Shown in pieces: positions 61,344 to 64,000 of a DNA stretch of 64,000 nucleotides. Location of the stretch: NCBI GenBank assembly GCA_011800805.1, contig MPNW01000102.1:165625-229624 (forward strand), read 5' to 3'. Within the stretch, counting starts at the first letter, position 1; the number at the start of each line of letters is the position of its first letter. Made by a program: the position numbers and the translations under genes. Source of the stretch: Hirudo medicinalis (taxonomy: Eukaryota; Annelida; Clitellata; Hirudinida; Hirudinidae). The notes beneath the pieces are model-generated. The model was not told where the DNA came from. It searched no databases and saw only the letters and a list, made by a program, of their open reading frames with translations.

Positions 61344-61392
61344 CAGGGGTGTCCAACCGTTTTGACCGGAGGGCCAAGTTTTCAAACCGATT
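61344..61392. mobile_element. hAT-like transposon end
   Basis: CAGGGGTGTCCAACCGTTTT followed by GACCGGAGGGCCAAG resembles the CAGGGGTGTC...GGGCCA terminus of hAT elements. It abuts the 3' end of the LINE remnant at 61407. Confidence 0.4.
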
Positions 61393-61406
61393 TGAGTGAG
61401 GAACGT

Positions 61407-63156
61407 CTAGGTCGACTTCCCAACTAAACCCCTCGCACCAACTTCAACGGGCATTAACTTTACCAGAAAACCGTTATCCTCCAGATCTTTCGCTAAATCA
61501 GAGTATTTCTCTGTTTTTAGCACATTACTCGCTTCGACCCTATCCTCCCACGGTACCGTCAACTCTATCAAAATGAAAGCGTCTGACAACGACGATGCGA
61601 GAACAACATCCGGCCTGCTTCCGCTATCCCTAAGCAATTGGGGCTAATGTCTCAATCTTTCTAGGTAGGCTGCGACGGTCCAATCATCAGCCTCTGCGAG
61701 AATGTCTCTCCTCGGAGGGAGTTTGTGTTTCTTGCAGGGTAGTGAAAAGCCCTCTCGCAAGAAATTTACCTTCCGCTGCAATACAATCTTGCGAGAATTT
61801 GCTCTGGCTACCGCCATTTTGGTGGCTTCCACCACTTTAGGACCTTATTGTGTCGCCACGTGTACCGACCGTTGTCGAGGGCATATTTGCAATTGGAGAG
61901 CACATGATGGAGTGTCTCGGATTCGCAGAGCTCACATTTATAGTCTTCCGACAAACCCCATCTTCGCAAATTGTCTCTAGAAGGTAATTGGTCATAGATC
62001 GATCTTATCACAAAGGCCAATCGATATGGAGACATCTTCCATATCTCATTCCAACTGATGGAGCGCTGAACCAAGTCCTCCCATGTGGTCCATCTACCTT
62101 GCTGTGACTGCTGCACTGCCTTTGTGACTCACTCTCTCTCCATTTCCCTCCGTCTCTCTCGGATTATAAGCTCTGCTCTAACCTCTCACCATTTTGCGAA
62201 GTGGTTCCAACCTACAGCGTGACGGCCGGTCTGAATATAACTTCGCATTTCCTCAAACGTCAGTTCTGAAACTGACTTATCGATCTCATCCTGTGCTTTA
62301 AACTTCCTTTTTGTTCTTAACAGTGGTTTAACTTTGCGGATCATGATGTCCGCAGAGTTGTTTAGCATCCACTGCGTTCTTATCTTGGAGACCTTATACT
62401 CCTCCACTATGGATCTCAGAGGTAGCCTTAACTTCGCGCTCTTGCTATAGAGGGCAACAGATGATATCCCTGGAGGTAGCCCAAGCCATAATCTGATGTA
62501 TCTGTTGACTTTCTTCTCTAACCTTTCGACTGTGGCAAGCCGATCTCATAGATCGTCAATGGCCACAGCAGCCTGGGAAGAAGCACAAAGTGGAACCTTC
62601 CTCGTAATGGTGCCTCTCCGATTACCTGCAACCCCTCAACAGCTTGCCTAACCGTGTCTTCTATCCTAATCGCTTTCATGGTTTTTATCGGTGAGGGAAT
62701 CATTAAAAACACGACCCAGGCTTTTAACCAGTTCCTCAAAAAGTGTGGGTACCCGCTGTCCCGCTACAACAAACGATACAACGCTGCAAATTTTCGCTTT
62801 GACGAGGGTGAGACTTCTCGATTTTGCAGGTTTAAAAGCCACTCGACACAACCCTAAAAGACTGCAGGTCTTCTATTCATCACTAGGGTGGTGTCATCCA
62901 TGAACGCCTTCAACGAAGGCATGTACAAACCCTCCCAAATCATGGAGGAGTGCTCGATGCAGCCAGGAACGCCCCCTTCTGGATTGATGTGTCCATGTAC
63001 TTGTTGGACAACACGTATTCAGTGAGCCTCGACGCAATGACGGAAAAAATACCTTCCCTTCTACATTTACCAACGAAATGGGTCTAAATTGGCTTAGGCT
63101 ATGCGAGTCCCTTTCCTTCGGTATATAAACGCCTTCAGCTACTTTCCACTCATTTG
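61407..63156 (-). pseudogene. non-LTR retrotransposon with restriction-like endonuclease, decayed
   Basis: In coding order: a reverse-transcriptase block near 62.9-63.15 kb (WKVAEGVYIPKERDSHSLSQ, FRPISLVNVEGKVFF). A middle region with several frames follows, with GRWTTWEDLVQRSISWNEIW near 62.1 kb. A zinc finger near 61.9 kb reads CELCESETLHHVLSNCKYAL followed by GRYTWRH. Last comes a C-terminal restriction-like endonuclease near 61.55 kb with RPDVVL, a 13-residue spacer region and IELTVPWED, the PD-(D/E)XK pattern. The order RT, CCHC finger, then endonuclease is that of the R2/R4/NeSL-type elements. A frameshift near 61825 and an in-frame TAG at 61644-61646, plus breaks in the middle, show it is inactive. 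The frame ends VGARGLVGKST before TAG at 61407. Confidence 0.78.
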
Positions 63157-63281
63157 GCTCCCGCATGGTCTAATGGTTAAGACTTCGCCTCTCACGATGG
63201 CAGCACGGATTCGAATCCCGTTGCGGGAGCACCGTCCTAATCATCTAGCTATGCAACGGACGTTAATGAACAATTATTATT
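63157..63281 (+). mobile_element. tRNA-derived SINE, copy 3 (best preserved)
   Basis: The head folds like a tRNA: acceptor GCTCCCG (63157-63163) pairs with CGGGAGC (63224-63230). It has an A box TGGTCTAATGG and a B box GATTCGAATCC, and resembles tRNA-Glu with a CTC in the loop. The anticodon stem is poorly paired, so it is not a functional tRNA. The tail ACCGTCCTAATCATCTAGC, then ATGCAACGGACGTTAATGAA, ends in an ATTATT run that meets the gap. It sits against the LINE remnant and probably inserted into it. Confidence 0.82.
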
Positions 63282-64000
63282 NNNNNNNNNNNNNNNNNNN
63301 NNNNNNNNNNNNNNNNNNNNNNNNNNNNNNNNNNNNNNNNNNNNNNNNNNNNNNNNNNNNNNNNNNNNNNNNNNNNNNNNNNNNNNNNNNNNNNNNNNNN
63401 NNNNNNNNNNNNNNNNNNNNNNNNNNNNNNNNNNNNNNNNNNNNNNNNNNNNNNNNNNNNNNNNNNNNNNNNNNNNNNNNNNNNNNNNNNNNNNNNNNNN
63501 NNNNNNNNNNNNNNNNNNNNNNNNNNNNNNNNNNNNNNNNNNNNNNNNNNNNNNNNNNNNNNNNNNNNNNNNNNNNNNNNNNNNNNNNNNNNNNNNNNNN
63601 NNNNNNNNNNNNNNNNNNNNNNNNNNNNNNNNNNNNNNNNNNNNNNNNNNNNNNNNNNNNNNNNNNNNNNNNNNNNNNNNNNNNNNNNNNNNNNNNNNNN
63701 NNNNNNNNNNNNNNNNNNNNNNNNNNNNNNNNNNNNNNNNNNNNNNNNNNNNNNNNNNNNNNNNNNNNNNNNNNNNNNNNNNNNNNNNNNNNNNNNNNNN
63801 NNNNNNNNNNNNNNNNNNNNNNNNNNNNNNNNNNNNNNNNNNNNNNNNNNNNNNNNNNNNNNNNNNNNNNNNNNNNNNNNNNNNNNNNNNNNNNNNNNNN
63901 NNNNNNNNNNNNNNNNNNNNNNNNNNNNNNNNNNNNNNNNNNNNNNNNNNNNNNNNNNNNNNNNNNNNNNNNNNNNNNNNNNNNNNNNNNNNNNNNNNNN
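63282..64000. other. assembly gap (N)
   Basis: All bases are N. The gap begins in the ATT repeat tail of the SINE. Confidence 1.

Noticed and set aside
63157..63230. Functional tRNA-Glu gene
   Set aside because: The acceptor stem and A/B boxes are good, but the anticodon stem hardly pairs and the same head plus tail occurs twice more, so it is a SINE head.

Overview
The window is nuclear DNA of an intron-rich invertebrate animal. It is AT-rich, every gene is split by GT-AG introns (many only about 55-100 bases), and the genes are typical animal housekeeping and signalling genes with dense transposon debris between them. The species cannot be named from this sequence alone. A usable splice acceptor lies 7, 13 and 23 bases before the start codon of three of the four genes. 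This hints at a lineage with very short 5' leaders, made either by 5'UTR introns or by spliced-leader trans-splicing.

Layout: (1) 0.6-25.1 kb, minus strand: a very large VPS13D gene (bridge-like lipid transfer protein with a UBA domain). (2) 26.3-33.9 kb, plus strand: RTCB, the tRNA/XBP1 RNA ligase, in 13 exons giving 505 codons, head-to-head with VPS13D. (3) 34.2-35.8 kb: fragments of a CR1/L2-like LINE and a pogo/Tigger transposase. (4) 36.0-43.5 kb, minus strand: ACLY, ATP-citrate lyase. (5) 43.5-49.5 kb: no host gene, but a stack of nested mobile elements. (6) 49.6-50.2 kb, minus strand: an intronless, GC-rich histone H1 copy with one nonsense codon and one frameshift. (7) 50.3-54.8 kb: intergenic. 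(8) 54.9-58.2 kb, plus strand: a receptor tyrosine kinase in ten exons, probably missing its 5' exon here. (9) 58.2-63.3 kb: retrotransposon remains, including a degraded non-LTR element with a restriction-like endonuclease, and a tRNA-derived SINE that runs into an assembly gap (63282-64000).

The host genes do not form one pathway: lipid transfer at organelle contacts, RNA ligation, cytosolic acetyl-CoA supply and cell-surface signalling are ordinary neighbours in an animal genome. The most informative material is in the mobile elements. There is a tRNA-derived SINE family in three copies, a hAT element with perfect 8-bp target duplications and a broken BED-finger gene inside it, a 142-bp hAT-like MITE, and a retroelement insertion with three copies of its target sequence. 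The shared acceptor-next-to-ATG arrangement and the receptor kinase with an unusual extracellular part are the other points most worth checking. I found no CRISPR, operon or other prokaryotic feature.
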